Part shown: one piece after another, positions 54,040 through 63,193 of the stretch
Position numbering within the stretch: position 1 is the first letter of the stretch
Layout: the number at the start of each line of letters is the position of its first letter
Origin: Microbulbifer sp. GL-2
GTDB lineage: Bacteria > Pseudomonadota > Gammaproteobacteria > Pseudomonadales > Cellvibrionaceae
DNA length: 64,000 nucleotides
Direction: 5' to 3'
Assembly (NCBI RefSeq): GCF_007183175.1
Contig: NZ_AP019807.1
Span: 1,243,001-1,307,000 of the forward strand
Made by a program: the position numbers and the translations under genes
Notes under the pieces: model-generated
Seen by the model: the letters and a program-made list of their open reading frames with translations, nothing else
The model's database searches: none
What the model was told of the DNA's origin: nothing

Positions 54040-54948
54040 ATGAACTCCACCGCCAACACGACGCCATTTAACGCAGCTCAGCGCGAGCGTTTTGTGTTCA
54101 CGCTATTTCTCGCCGGCGCCATCCACGCGCTGGTAATTTTTGGCGTGGCTTTCGCCGCGCCTGAGGGGCGCCAGGCGGCCCCCACCCTGGAAGTTACCCT
54201 GGCCCAGCATCACTCAGCACAGGCGCCGGAAGACGCCGACTACCTGGCACAACATAATCAACAGGCCAGCGGCACCGCCGACACCCCCAGGGAGCTCTCG
54301 AGTAACCGCCGCGCGGAATTTGCCGATACGCAAATTCATAATGTGAATCCGTTGCCACAACAACAGGCTGCACGTCCGGCAGACCAGCGCCGGCAATTAG
54401 TCACCACTATTGGCAAAAGTCCACTGCAGGCACCTGAACTCCCCGCCGAGGACAAATTCTCCGAGGAAAAGCGCGGCGATGCTCCCAGCGATTTGGCCCA
54501 GACCAACCCAGAGATCGCCAGCCTGCAGGCCCGCCTGGATAAACTCCGCCAGACTATCGCCCAGCGACCACGGGTGCGCCGACTCACCTCGGTGGCGACT
54601 AAAGCTTCTGCCGACGCAGCCTACCTACACGATTGGCGCCAGAAAGTGGAGGCCATCGGCAGTGATAACTTCCCCGAGGAAGCCCTTCAGCGGCAGATTA
54701 CCGGTAGCCTGCGCATGATGGTGCGCCTGCTACCCACTGGCGCTGTGGAAGAGGTGGTGATTCTCGAATCCTCTGGCGAGCGCATCCTCGACGATGCCGC
54801 ACAGCAGATCGTTCGTTTGGCAGCCCCCTTCGCCCCCTTCCCCGCGGAAATCCGTAAAGAAGTTGACCGCCTGGAAATCATTCGCACCTGGCGTTTCGAG
54901 ATGACCGGGTTTTCTACTTCCGCAGGTGAGCTACCCAAGCGCGGCTAA
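54040..54948 (+). CDS. tonB: TonB-family energy transducer protein
   Basis: A 302-residue protein with an N-terminal membrane helix (about residues 18-39, FTLFLAGAIHALVIFGVAFA) that includes the conserved His of the TonB signal anchor. A polar linker follows (about 45-190; Gln/Ala-rich with a coiled-coil stretch, not the Pro-Lys spacer of classic TonB). The C-terminal TonB domain (about 225-300) has GAVEEVVILESSGERILDDAAQQIVRLA. In Pseudomonas the gshB neighbour is tonB1, needed for iron uptake and twitching. The link is by position; the missing Pro-rich spacer leaves the subfamily open. Confidence 0.85.
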   Translation: MNSTANTTPFNAAQRERFVFTLFLAGAIHALVIFGVAFAAPEGRQAAPTLEVTLAQHHSAQAPEDADYLAQHNQQASGTADTPRELSSNRRAEFADTQIHNVNPLPQQQAARPADQRRQLVTTIGKSPLQAPELPAEDKFSEEKRGDAPSDLAQTNPEIASLQARLDKLRQTIAQRPRVRRLTSVATKASADAAYLHDWRQKVEAIGSDNFPEEALQRQITGSLRMMVRLLPTGAVEEVVILESSGERILDDAAQQIVRLAAPFAPFPAEIRKEVDRLEIIRTWRFEMTGFSTSAGELPKRG

Positions 54949-54982
54949 ACTTGCGTTTCACTCAGGCAACTAGAATCAAGCT

Positions 54983-55567
54983 ATGCCCAACTCGAACATC
55001 GACAGTGACCTGACCCACGGCAGCCTGCGTGGCCAATTCCTCCTGGCCATGCCTGGCATGGAGGACCCGCGTTTCAAGCAGACCGTGGCCCTGATTGTCG
55101 AACACAGTGAGGAGGGCGCCATGGGCATAGTAATCAACGCCCCCAGTAAGGTTCATTGGAAAGAAGTGTTCGAGCAGCTATCCCTGGAAGACTCCAGCCT
55201 GCGCGGCGATGAAACAGTATTGCTAGGTGGCCCCATGTCTACAGAGCAGGGCTTTGTTCTGCACGGCGCTGGTGTACAGTTTGACTCGACCAGCGAAATC
55301 AATACCGAAATCAGCCTCACTGCCTCCAAGGATATTCTCGAGTCCCTCGCTGCGGGGCGAGGCCCCGATGATGTGTTGCTGGCCTTGGGCTATGCCGGCT
55401 GGGGGCCCGGACAGTTGGAACAAGAGCTATCTGAAAATGCCTGGTTGACCCTCCCAGCTGAACCGGAGATCCTGTTTGCAACGCCAGTGGAAAAACGCTG
55501 GCAAAGCGCTGCCGCTCGCCATGGTATTGACCTCTCTGGACTGGGTTCACAGGCCGGACACGCATAA
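54983..55567 (+). CDS. yqgE: YqgE/AlgH family protein (UPF0301)
   Basis: A 194-residue protein of the UPF0301 family, whose biochemical role is not settled; AlgH in Pseudomonas was named for an effect on alginate. Family marks: LRGQFLLAMPGMEDPRFKQTVALIVEHSEEGAMGIVIN, LLGGPMSTEQGFVLH and GYAGWGPGQLEQEL. It lies 34 bases after the TonB gene and 62 bases before ruvX. The yqgE-ruvX pair is conserved across gammaproteobacteria. Confidence 0.95.
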   Translation: MPNSNIDSDLTHGSLRGQFLLAMPGMEDPRFKQTVALIVEHSEEGAMGIVINAPSKVHWKEVFEQLSLEDSSLRGDETVLLGGPMSTEQGFVLHGAGVQFDSTSEINTEISLTASKDILESLAAGRGPDDVLLALGYAGWGPGQLEQELSENAWLTLPAEPEILFATPVEKRWQSAAARHGIDLSGLGSQAGHA

Positions 55568-55629
55568 TCACTTCCACAAGGTAAACGCCTCTTTCGCGTT
55601 GAACACCCACAATTCAAATTGCCCGATTT

Positions 55630-56052
55630 ATGAGTAAACCTGTTACTGCACTCGCCTTCGATTTTGGCACCCGCTCTATTGGTCTCGCTTTTGGCCAGAG
55701 CCTTACCGCCAGTGCCACAGAGCTCCCTCCCCTGCCAGCGAAGGACGGTAAACCGGACTGGGACAAAGTCCAGCGCCTGATTGAGGAGTGGCAACCCCAC
55801 TTTTTGCTGGTGGGCCTCCCACTGAATATGGATGGCAGTGAAAGTGAATTTGGCGCGCGCGCGCGTAAGTTTGGCCAACGCCTTCATGGGCGCACCGGCC
55901 TGCCGGTGGAGATGATTGATGAGCGCCTCAGCACTCGCGCCGCTAAAGAAGAGGCCGCCGAACGCGGCCATCGCGGCAGTTACGCCGACAACCCGGTGGA
56001 CTCCATCGCCGCGCGCATTATCCTCGAGGATTGGTTGCGGGCACGGGATTAA
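55630..56052 (+). CDS. ruvX: Putative pre-16S rRNA nuclease / Holliday junction resolvase-like YqgF
   Basis: RuvX/YqgF has an RNase H-like fold and processes the 5' end of 16S rRNA; a Holliday-junction role was also proposed. The 140-residue protein has the catalytic Asp in AFDFGTRSIGLAFGQ, VGLPLNMDGSE, the acidic DERLSTRAAKEEA and the C-terminal DSIAARIILEDWL with another metal-binding Asp. Full length. In Pseudomonas pyrRBC follows; here hemC does, 94 bases on. Confidence 0.95.
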   Translation: MSKPVTALAFDFGTRSIGLAFGQSLTASATELPPLPAKDGKPDWDKVQRLIEEWQPHFLLVGLPLNMDGSESEFGARARKFGQRLHGRTGLPVEMIDERLSTRAAKEEAAERGHRGSYADNPVDSIAARIILEDWLRARD

Positions 56053-56145
56053 CAATTGCCACCGTTTTGGCCGCGGCTTGCAAAAACCACTGTGGGTCCC
56101 GGTCTGGTAGAATTGCTTTCCCACTCAACCAAGTGATCGAGCAGT

Positions 56146-57063
56146 ATGCCCATTACCCGCATCCGCATCGCCACGCGCGAGAGCGCCTTGGCCCTCTGGC
56201 AAGCCAACTACGTCAAGGACCGCCTGCAGCAGGCACACCCAAAACTTCAGATTGAGCTGCTGCCCATGACTAGCCGCGGCGACCAGGTACTGGATATTCC
56301 CCTCACCAAAGTTGGCGGAAAGGGGCTCTTCGTGAAAGAACTGGAAGTGGCCATGCTGGAAGGGCGTGCGGACATTGCCGTGCACTCAATGAAAGATGTA
56401 CCAATGGAGTTTCCCGAGGGGCTGCATCTGCCAATCATCTGTGAACGTGAAGATCCCCGCGATGCCTTTGTCAGCAACCAATACGCCAGTTTTGAAGAGC
56501 TGCCCCAGGGCGCCGTAGTGGGCACGTCTAGTCTGCGTCGCCAATGCCAGTTGCTTGATCAACGCCCGGATTTGCAGGTCAAGTTCCTGCGCGGAAACGT
56601 CAATACCCGCCTGGCCAAACTGGATGCAGGTGAATACGATGCAATTATCCTTGCAGCTGCCGGCCTATTGCGCCTGAAAATGCGTGAGCGCATCCGCAGT
56701 TTCCTGCCCACTGATGTATTGCTGCCTGCCGGCGGCCAGGGCGCCGTAGGAATTGAGGCCCGCAGCGACAGCGAGTTGGATACCCTGCTGCGTCCCTTGC
56801 ATTGCACCGAAACTGCCGCCCGCCTCAGCGCTGAACGCGCCCTGGTCAAGCGCCTGAACGGCGGCTGCCAGGTACCGATTGGCTGCTATGCAGAACTGCA
56901 AGGTGAGAACCTGTGGCTGCGCGGCCTGGTCGGTAGCCCGGACGGAGTAACCATGATTCGTGCAGAGTGTCGCGGTGCCGCCGCTGATGGTAAAACCCTC
57001 GGCACCCAGCTGGCAGAGCAGCTGCTGGCCGACGGCGCCGACAAGATTCTCGACGCTCTCTGA
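56146..57063 (+). CDS. hemC: Porphobilinogen deaminase (hydroxymethylbilane synthase)
   Basis: HemC polymerises four porphobilinogens to hydroxymethylbilane. The 305-residue protein has [19 protein letters not shown], the catalytic Asp region [22 protein letters not shown] with substrate-binding Arg residues, [12 protein letters not shown], and the dipyrromethane cofactor Cys near residue 241 in [10 protein letters not shown]. It opens a hemC-hemD-hemX-hemY run, with 13 bases to hemD. Confidence 0.97.
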   Translation: MPITRIRIATRESALALWQANYVKDRLQQAHPKLQIELLPMTSRGDQVLDIPLTKVGGKGLFVKELEVAMLEGRADIAVHSMKDVPMEFPEGLHLPIICEREDPRDAFVSNQYASFEELPQGAVVGTSSLRRQCQLLDQRPDLQVKFLRGNVNTRLAKLDAGEYDAIILAAAGLLRLKMRERIRSFLPTDVLLPAGGQGAVGIEARSDSELDTLLRPLHCTETAARLSAERALVKRLNGGCQVPIGCYAELQGENLWLRGLVGSPDGVTMIRAECRGAAADGKTLGTQLAEQLLADGADKILDAL

Positions 57064-57076
57064 GACCCACTCCAAG

Positions 57077-57847
57077 ATGTCCGAATCGCTGCGCGGCAAA
57101 CGCATATTAACCACGCGCCCGGTACACCAATCGACAAGCTGGTGCGTACTCCTGCGCGCAAAGGGCGCCCAGGTCGACAATATCCCCATGCTGGCCATTG
57201 CGCCCCTCGAGGCGCCCGAAGCACAGCAGGCTATCAAAAACCGGATTCTCGATTTCGATCAGGTAGAAGAGGCAATTTTCGTCTCGCAAAATGCCGTTCG
57301 TTACGGTATGGACTGGCTGGAAGGCTATTGGCCGCAGCTTCCCCTGGGGCCGCGCTATTACGCTATTGGCGCTGCCACCGCCAATGCACTAAGCGCTCGC
57401 GGTGTCCAATGTGAGCATAGCGACGCGCATATGAACTCGGAGGATTTGCTCAACCTGCCTTCTTTACAACAGGTGGATGACCGACGCATCCTGATATTCC
57501 GCGGCTCAGGTGGGCGTACCTTGATCGGCAACACTCTACGCGAACGCGGTGCCCATGTAGATTACTGTGAGTTGTACCAACGCACCCTACCTCCCGATGC
57601 CGCAGACCACCTGAAAAAATACCACGCCACAGTGGACGCTATCAGTGTTCACAGTGGTGAGACCCTGACAAACCTGTCCTTGTGTATTGAACAATCCTCT
57701 CTGATGCGATTGCGTCAGGCAGCGATTATCTGTCCCAGCCAACGGGTTGCGAAGCAAGCAAAGGACTTGGGCTTCCCTCTTGTCTACCCCGCTCTGAATG
57801 CCAGCGACAGCGCTATGCTGGAAGCAATGCATAGGGCACTGTGCTGA
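57077..57847 (+). CDS. hemD: Uroporphyrinogen-III synthase
   Basis: HemD closes hydroxymethylbilane with D-ring inversion to uroporphyrinogen III. The family is poorly conserved; the 256-residue protein shows GKRILTTRPVHQS near the start, a Thr-rich centre, AIFVSQNAVRYGMDWL, YAIGAATANAL, ILIFRGSGGRTLIGNTL and the C-terminal ISVHSGETLTNL and IICPSQRVAKQAKDLG blocks. The frame is open from 56960 inside hemC; the ATG at 57077 gives the family start. Confidence 0.93.
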   Translation: MSESLRGKRILTTRPVHQSTSWCVLLRAKGAQVDNIPMLAIAPLEAPEAQQAIKNRILDFDQVEEAIFVSQNAVRYGMDWLEGYWPQLPLGPRYYAIGAATANALSARGVQCEHSDAHMNSEDLLNLPSLQQVDDRRILIFRGSGGRTLIGNTLRERGAHVDYCELYQRTLPPDAADHLKKYHATVDAISVHSGETLTNLSLCIEQSSLMRLRQAAIICPSQRVAKQAKDLGFPLVYPALNASDSAMLEAMHRALC

Positions 57848-57961
57848 ATTACAGTCAGATTTCCAGCCCTATTGGGTAAAAAATCTCAAAACGGCGCCAC
57901 CTCAGCTATTAAGCTCAGCGCCACTCGCTATAATTCGACGACAATTTCCAGCTACGCCGCC

Positions 57962-59251
57962 ATGCCCATGACTAACGATAAATCCAAGGACAACGCCTCT
58001 ACCAAAAACGTCGCGCCTACCACTGGAGACGCGGACAAGGCGAAGGGCAAAAGCAACTTTGCCGCGGCCGCTGAAAACAGGCCTTTAGTCAGTAAATCGA
58101 GTGGCGGCTACTGGTGGTGGTTGGTGTTTATCCTGCTGCTCATCGCCCTGATTGCTTTTGCCTGGTTCAGCTGGCCACAGATGCGCAATAGCATCAATAC
58201 TCAGCTGGGCTTCCTCACCTCAACAGGTGATGAGTCGCCCCAATCAGCGACAAATACCCAAGTGCCAGAACAGGAACCTGAACAGAAGCCAGGGCATACC
58301 ATCGCAAAGTCGACAGTACAGGCACCCCACCAACCTACAACTCCCCCCCCGAGTCAACAGCTCAATCAGTTACAACAGACCGATGCGAACCTTCGCAATC
58401 AGATTCAGTCACAGGCAAGCATTATTGCGGAGCTGAAACAACAGCTGGCTGGTATGCAGCGCAGTATCACCGCACAGGGCAACCGCTTAAGTGAACTGGG
58501 CAATGTCAGCCGCCAGGACTGGCAACTGGCTGAAGCCGATTACCTGCTGCGTATGGCCAACCAGCGTCTGATGCTGGAAGACAACAGCCGCGCCGCTCTG
58601 GGTTTGGTGGAGAAGGTCGATACGATTCTGCGTCAGGTAAATCTGCCGGATTTATATGGCGTACGTCAGCAGCTGGCTGAGGATATTACCGCTCTAAAAT
58701 TGGTGGAGAATGTTGACCGCGAGGGGCTTTACCTTCGCCTGCGCGCATTGGAAGATCAACTGATTCAAGCCAGCATACAACCGGAATTTGACATGGTTCA
58801 GTCCCAAACGGAGGAATCACAAGCAGAGCCGGTACAGGAAGAGCAAACACCCTGGGAGCACAGCTGGCAGCGGTTTACCGCCTTCCTGCGTGACTCGGTT
58901 CGCCCCATTGATGGCGACATAAACCCGGTTATGCTCTCTCCACAGAGTGAAACACGCTTTCGCCAGACTTTGCGTTTAAACATGGAGCAAGCGCAGCTGG
59001 CCCTGTTGCGCGGTGACTCAACTGTCTACAAAGATGCTCTCGACAGCGCTCGCGAACTGCTGCTGACTTACGGCACAGCCAATGCTCAGCGCAACGCACT
59101 GGCCGAGCAGCTGGCTGAATTAAGCAAGCAGCCCATCCAGGCAAAAATGCCCGACCTGAACGCCTCACAGCTGGCACTGTACAATTATATTGAGCGCCTG
59201 CACAAAACCTCCGGTCGGAGCGATACTTCACCGGGGGAGACAGCCCAGTGA
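57962..59251 (+). CDS. hemX: HemX, membrane protein of the hemCDXY operon
   Basis: HemX proteins carry the name uroporphyrinogen-III C-methyltransferase by an old annotation, but they have no methyltransferase domain and the role in haem synthesis is unclear. This 429-residue protein has a low-complexity Lys/Ala/Asp-rich head, one membrane segment (about residues 45-65, WWWLVFILLLIALIAFAWF), a Gln/Pro-rich linker (about 85-130), a coiled coil (about 135-180) and the conserved HemX core (ADYLLRMANQRLML). The start is uncertain; the ATG at 57962 is preferred over an upstream TTG. The stop overlaps hemY (GTGA). Confidence 0.88.
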   Translation: MPMTNDKSKDNASTKNVAPTTGDADKAKGKSNFAAAAENRPLVSKSSGGYWWWLVFILLLIALIAFAWFSWPQMRNSINTQLGFLTSTGDESPQSATNTQVPEQEPEQKPGHTIAKSTVQAPHQPTTPPPSQQLNQLQQTDANLRNQIQSQASIIAELKQQLAGMQRSITAQGNRLSELGNVSRQDWQLAEADYLLRMANQRLMLEDNSRAALGLVEKVDTILRQVNLPDLYGVRQQLAEDITALKLVENVDREGLYLRLRALEDQLIQASIQPEFDMVQSQTEESQAEPVQEEQTPWEHSWQRFTAFLRDSVRPIDGDINPVMLSPQSETRFRQTLRLNMEQAQLALLRGDSTVYKDALDSARELLLTYGTANAQRNALAEQLAELSKQPIQAKMPDLNASQLALYNYIERLHKTSGRSDTSPGETAQ

Positions 59252-60498
59252 GAAAAATTCTTTTTATTGCTATAGCCCTACTGTTACTTGGCGCTCTGCT
59301 GCCGCAAATCAATCATAATTACCCTGGGTACCTGGTAATCGGCTTTGGCGGTGCAGTAAACAAAGGCTATGAGATGAACCTCTGGTTCGCCATAGTCGCG
59401 TTGGTGGCTATTTTACTCGCACTGTTTTTACTGGTCTGGCTGGCCCGCAGTCTGTTTCGTGCAGTGCGTGGCAGTGTCGACCGCCTGCGCTTCGGTCGCC
59501 AGCGTATCGCGCGTCGGCGCCTCACCAGCGGCTTAGTGGAGTTTATGGAGGGCAACTGGTCTCGCGCCCGGCGGCAGCTACTGAAGAGCGCACCGCGCTC
59601 CGAGGCACCACTGATCAATTACCTGGCTGCTGCGCGCAGTGCCTTTGAGCTGGGGTTTCGCGAGGAGGCCAATGAGCTATTGGCGAAAGCCGAAGCCTGT
59701 GGTGAGGATACCCGCCTCGCAGTGGCTCTAAGCCAGGCTCGAATGCAGTTGCAAGACAAGCATTATGAACAGTGTATCGCCAGCCTTAAGCGGGCCAAAC
59801 AGCTGGAGCCCAGGCATCCGGCCTTGCTGCAGCTGCTCAGGCAAGCCTACTATTCCCTGGGTGATTGGAGCAGCCTTCGAGAACTACTGCCAGAGCTGGA
59901 AAAGAGTGCCAATATACGTGACGAAGAACTGCAGCAACTGGAGCTGGAAGTCTACCAGCACCAACTAGTTGAGGCCGCCAGCCGCAATGACAGTGAAAAA
60001 CTGCAGAAAGTCTGGCACGGCCTGAACGGACGCTGGCAGCGAAATATTGGGTTGCGCAGCCAATATGCGCGGCTGTTGCACCAGATCGGTGACGATACCG
60101 AGGCGGAAAAGCATCTGCGCTGGCTGCTTAATCGGGAATGGGACCCCAAACTGGCTGAGCTGTATGGCTGTCTGACCGGGGCCGATGCCAGCGCACAGGT
60201 CTCCAATGCCGAAGGCTGGCTCAAGGAGTATGGTGAAAGTGCAGACCTGCTCACCTGCCTCGGCCGCCTGAGCATGCGCAATGAACTCTGGGGCAAAGCC
60301 CAGCAATATTTCGAGAAGAGTCTTCTGTTGCGCCAGGACCCGGTCACTTCTGCCGAACTCGCCCGCCTGTTCCAGGCACTGGGGGAAAAAGAGAAAGCTG
60401 CACGGCTTTTCCAAGAGGGGCTGATGCAGTCAGTCAAAGATTTACCGCAACTACCAATGCCTAGTCAGGACAAGCCCCTGCTTGGCGTCCACGCCTGA
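59248..60498 (+). CDS. hemY: HemY, TPR-containing membrane protein of the haem operon
   Basis: HemY (proteobacterial type, unrelated to the Bacillus oxidase of the same name) is an inner-membrane protein with two N-terminal segments (about 3-22 and 45-69) and a tetratricopeptide-like helical remainder: SRARRQLLKSAPRSEAPLINYLAAARSAFELG and the ALFQALGEKEKAARLFQEGL-like end. 416 residues; its function in porphyrin metabolism is not firmly known. Starts at GTG in GTGA overlapping the hemX stop, and is followed by a GC hairpin. Confidence 0.92.
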   Translation: MRKILFIAIALLLLGALLPQINHNYPGYLVIGFGGAVNKGYEMNLWFAIVALVAILLALFLLVWLARSLFRAVRGSVDRLRFGRQRIARRRLTSGLVEFMEGNWSRARRQLLKSAPRSEAPLINYLAAARSAFELGFREEANELLAKAEACGEDTRLAVALSQARMQLQDKHYEQCIASLKRAKQLEPRHPALLQLLRQAYYSLGDWSSLRELLPELEKSANIRDEELQQLELEVYQHQLVEAASRNDSEKLQKVWHGLNGRWQRNIGLRSQYARLLHQIGDDTEAEKHLRWLLNREWDPKLAELYGCLTGADASAQVSNAEGWLKEYGESADLLTCLGRLSMRNELWGKAQQYFEKSLLLRQDPVTSAELARLFQALGEKEKAARLFQEGLMQSVKDLPQLPMPSQDKPLLGVHA

Positions 60499-60511
60499 CT
60501 CTCGCCCTTGT

Positions 60512-60532
60512 GGGCCCGTGCCCGGGCCCTTT
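60512..60532 (+). terminator. Candidate intrinsic terminator after hemY
   Basis: GGGCCCG and CGGGCCC form a 7-bp GC stem over a TGCC loop, followed by TTT, 14 bases after the hemY stop. The T-run is short. Confidence 0.5.
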
Positions 60533-60595
60533 CCCATCGGGGCTAATACTTATAAAGTAACTTTGCTGCCTCCAGTCAGGTTTTGAGAAAAGCTC

Positions 60596-61624
60596 ATGAA
60601 TCTCTTACACCTTAACGCTTTTATCCAGCTGTTATTCTGTGCCCTGCTACTGACCAACACACAGTCTTATGCGGATAGCGCGGTCAAACCTCAGGATGCA
60701 CTCCTGGGCAGCTACGAATACCCCTACCCGGTCAAAGTATTTCCGCGTGATTGGCTGAACCAATCTTTATCCATGGCCTATATGGATGTACCTGCGGGAG
60801 AGATGACAACTCTGCAGGGTACGGTCCTGTTGTTACATGGTAAGAATTTCTCCGGCGCTTACTGGAAGGACACTATTGCTGCACTCAGCGGGCGGGGCTA
60901 CCGGGTGATTGCGCCGGACCAGGTTGGCTTTGGAAAATCCAGTAAACCCCTAAAACAATATACTTTTCACTCTATGGCGACAGACACCAAAGCGTTACTG
61001 GAGCATCTTGGGGTAAACAGGGTTGCGGTGGTTGGCCACTCCATGGGTGGTATGTTGGCGACACGCTTTGCATTGATGTACCCACAAACAGTACAGAAGC
61101 TTGCTCTTATAAACCCTATCGGCCTGGAGGACTGGAAGCGCATCGTGCCCTATGAGCCTTTGCAAAAAGCTATCGCCCGGGAACAAAAACAGACGCCCGA
61201 AAGTATCCAGCGCTATATGTCCAACGCCTATTTTGCCGGTGAGTGGCAGGCCCGATACGATCCCTTACTTGATATCCAGGCCGGCTGGGCCCTCGGGCCA
61301 GATGCCAAGCACATGGCCGTGATTGACGCACTCACATCCGAAATGGTTTTTACCCAGCCAGTACTCTATGAATTTGCCAATCTAAAAATGCCGACCCTGT
61401 TGATCATCGGTACCAGAGACCGTACGGCCATTGGCCGCAACCGAGCGCCAGCGACACTCAGGGGCTCCCTGGGGCGCTATGATCAGCTGGGTCGACAAGC
61501 AGCTGAAGCAATCCCCAATGCCAAACTCGTGGAGCTTGCCGGTGTTGGACACCTACCTCAATATGAAGATTTTCCGGTATACCTCAATGCACTGAGTCAC
61601 TTCCTGATTGAGAAACCTCGGTAA
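60596..61624 (+). CDS. Exported alpha/beta-hydrolase
   Basis: A 342-residue alpha/beta-hydrolase with an N-terminal signal peptide (about residues 1-27, ending SYADS). The catalytic triad is visible: Ser in VVGHSMGGM (nucleophile elbow), Asp in [11 protein letters not shown] and His in [10 protein letters not shown]. The oxyanion region [12 protein letters not shown] and [15 protein letters not shown] are typical of epoxide hydrolase, haloperoxidase and ester hydrolase relatives. The cap segment (about 190-250) does not reveal the substrate. It lies at the start of the AT-richer right end, alone in its transcription unit. Confidence 0.88.
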   Translation: MNLLHLNAFIQLLFCALLLTNTQSYADSAVKPQDALLGSYEYPYPVKVFPRDWLNQSLSMAYMDVPAGEMTTLQGTVLLLHGKNFSGAYWKDTIAALSGRGYRVIAPDQVGFGKSSKPLKQYTFHSMATDTKALLEHLGVNRVAVVGHSMGGMLATRFALMYPQTVQKLALINPIGLEDWKRIVPYEPLQKAIAREQKQTPESIQRYMSNAYFAGEWQARYDPLLDIQAGWALGPDAKHMAVIDALTSEMVFTQPVLYEFANLKMPTLLIIGTRDRTAIGRNRAPATLRGSLGRYDQLGRQAAEAIPNAKLVELAGVGHLPQYEDFPVYLNALSHFLIEKPR

Positions 61625-61829
61625 CTCCAGGCAAATAGCGGCTGCGTTATATATGAGCAGGTATTGTGATAACGTCATGTTAAGTCCGATTGGCAACCTG
61701 GAATCACAAGCTAACAGTTACACCTCCCCATCTAGAGACTCTCAAAGCTAGGTACAAAATTGATAGCAGCTAATTATTGTAAGAGCCCAGATAAGATTTA
61801 TTTCAGCTCTTAATCTGTGCGAAGACTCA

Positions 61830-61858
61830 AGCAGGGACTTAGGAGTAAGCTCCCTGCT
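61830..61858. terminator. Imperfect long hairpin between hydrolase and small membrane protein
   Basis: AGCAGGGA-CTTA and TAAG-(C)-TCCCTGCT pair over a GGAG loop with a single bulged C, giving 12 pairs. It lies in the gap between convergent genes. No T-run follows on either strand, so termination is uncertain. Confidence 0.35.
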
Positions 61859-61904
61859 GACACAAAAAAATCCCTACGAGTGCAATTGGAATTAAGCGAG
61901 GAAA

Positions 61905-62234
61905 CTAAATATTTGCAAACATCCCTGCAAATAACAGCATTGCAAAGAAGGTGATTACACCTTGTAACAGCGCAATAAGGATCCCTTTTAAAAAACCTGT
62001 ACCCAAGACCAGCATATAGGCAATGGCCGCCAGCGGAATTGTCAGTAAGATACCAGCACTATCACTAACCCCTGGTAACATACCTCCCACAATTCGCTGA
62101 ATGATCAAAGCCAAAAGAAGGGCAAAGAGGCAATAAAAAACCCCCGTATTCTTCGCTCCCAACATGGCTGCCGCCAACTTTAGTGGCAAAACCAGTACTG
62201 CCACCATTATAATTACGAAAATAATCAATTCCAT
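61905..62234 (-). CDS. Small hydrophobic membrane protein of unknown function
   Basis: A 109-residue protein that is almost entirely hydrophobic, with about four membrane segments (residues about 2-24, 31-50, 60-80 and 84-106) separated by short loops, one containing RIVGGMLPGVSDSAG. I recognise no family. A strong ribosome site (AAGGAGTGGTGAAAA before the ATG at 62234) supports it as a real gene. Neighbours give no functional clue. Confidence 0.7.
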   Translation of the reverse strand: MELIIFVIIMVAVLVLPLKLAAAMLGAKNTGVFYCLFALLLALIIQRIVGGMLPGVSDSAGILLTIPLAAIAYMLVLGTGFLKGILIALLQGVITFFAMLLFAGMFANI

Positions 62235-62543
62235 TTTTCACCACTCCTTGATTTTGTATTTATTTAAATCAATCCCCATACTCAATAAATTTGAACAACG
62301 CCTGTCGCCATATGCCAATTCGCTGACCGCTAACTTTAGAAATGCCCAATCTACACGGCGGGAAAACCCACAAATCCCCCCCAGCGCCAAGCTATAGCAC
62401 TAAATTTTAAGATCTCCCGTATCATACTACTTTATATGATTGGCGATGAAGCAGGCGTATAAAAAAGCTGGCAACAAAAAACATTGTCGCCGCTCTATCT
62501 CTAAACAAACTAACAAAGGTGTAGTTTATAAAGCTATGACAGC
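62235..62543. other. Gene-free AT-rich stretch
   Basis: About 310 bases with no ORF of coding character on either strand. It should contain the promoter of the small membrane protein gene, but no strong -35/-10 pair or repeat was recognised. Confidence 0.5.
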
Positions 62544-63027
62544 TTATTTACGCACAAGCTTCATTGAAGATGGCGCGATACTCCCATTCTCAATATAGCT
62601 TTCCTTACGTAGTTTTTTGTCATGCTCTAACCACTCAAAGGCAAGGCTATGTTGGTGATCTGCGGCTAAATCCGTAAGGTTCGTGGCGTCTTTAAAAGAA
62701 AATACAATTTGCTCGCCCCCTCCATAAGCGTCAAGCTGTAACCAGGGCCGATTTCCCTGTAGGCAATAGTGCGTAGCCGGCAAGTTCTCGTTATCAAAAT
62801 GATAGAGTGTGATTTTCCTCTACTTAACCAATTCTCTAGTAGCACCGTGCCGCCAGCCGTTTTGGAGAAACTAATGTAAAGCGTCTCACCACTACTCCCC
62901 TTCTTCCTCCAATCCCCCAAAGGGACCTCATCTTTTCAAGTGATACCTTCTCCGGTGAGTTAATCTCACCGGCTATTACATTCATTGGGAAAAGGAGAGC
63001 GCAAATAAATAGTTTACTCAATTGCAT
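62544..63027 (-). pseudogene. Frameshifted gene for a secreted AGGTV-motif hypothetical protein
   Basis: Three overlapping reading frames together make one protein. Frame 1 starts at the ATG at 63027 with a signal peptide (MQLSKLFICALLFPMNVIAGE) and runs to SLWG near 62915. Frame 2 continues GDWRKKGSSGETLYISFSK and TAGGTVLLENWLSRGKSHS. Frame 3 continues TLYHFDNENLPATHYCLQGN, VFSFKDATNLTDLAADHQHS and on to the stop at 62544. The pieces match, in order, a family of small secreted proteins of unknown function with AGGTVLxE, LTLYHxD, THYCPQGNQPRL and FxFKDATNL motifs. The breaks fit a missing G in the run at 62914-62918 and a missing 10-bp repeat unit at 62803-62812. Confidence 0.8.
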
Positions 63028-63193
63028 TTTTCTAGTCACAACAAATTGGCCTTCCTTTTTTCTAAGAGAACAATTGGCAAAAGAGATCCAACAGAGCAAC
63101 AAAAATCAAATCGGAGCTTATTGAAAAAACTTCCACCTTAACGACATCAATATCAAACAAATACACCTTAATATATTTTTCCTTAAAGCAGAT

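Noticed and set aside
57962..59251. HemX as a real uroporphyrinogen-III methyltransferase
   Set aside because: No SAM-binding tetrapyrrole methylase domain is visible; the name is a historical annotation.
62544..63102. Three separate small genes
   Set aside because: The three frames join end to end into one family-like protein with a signal peptide; two lesions explain it better than three genes.
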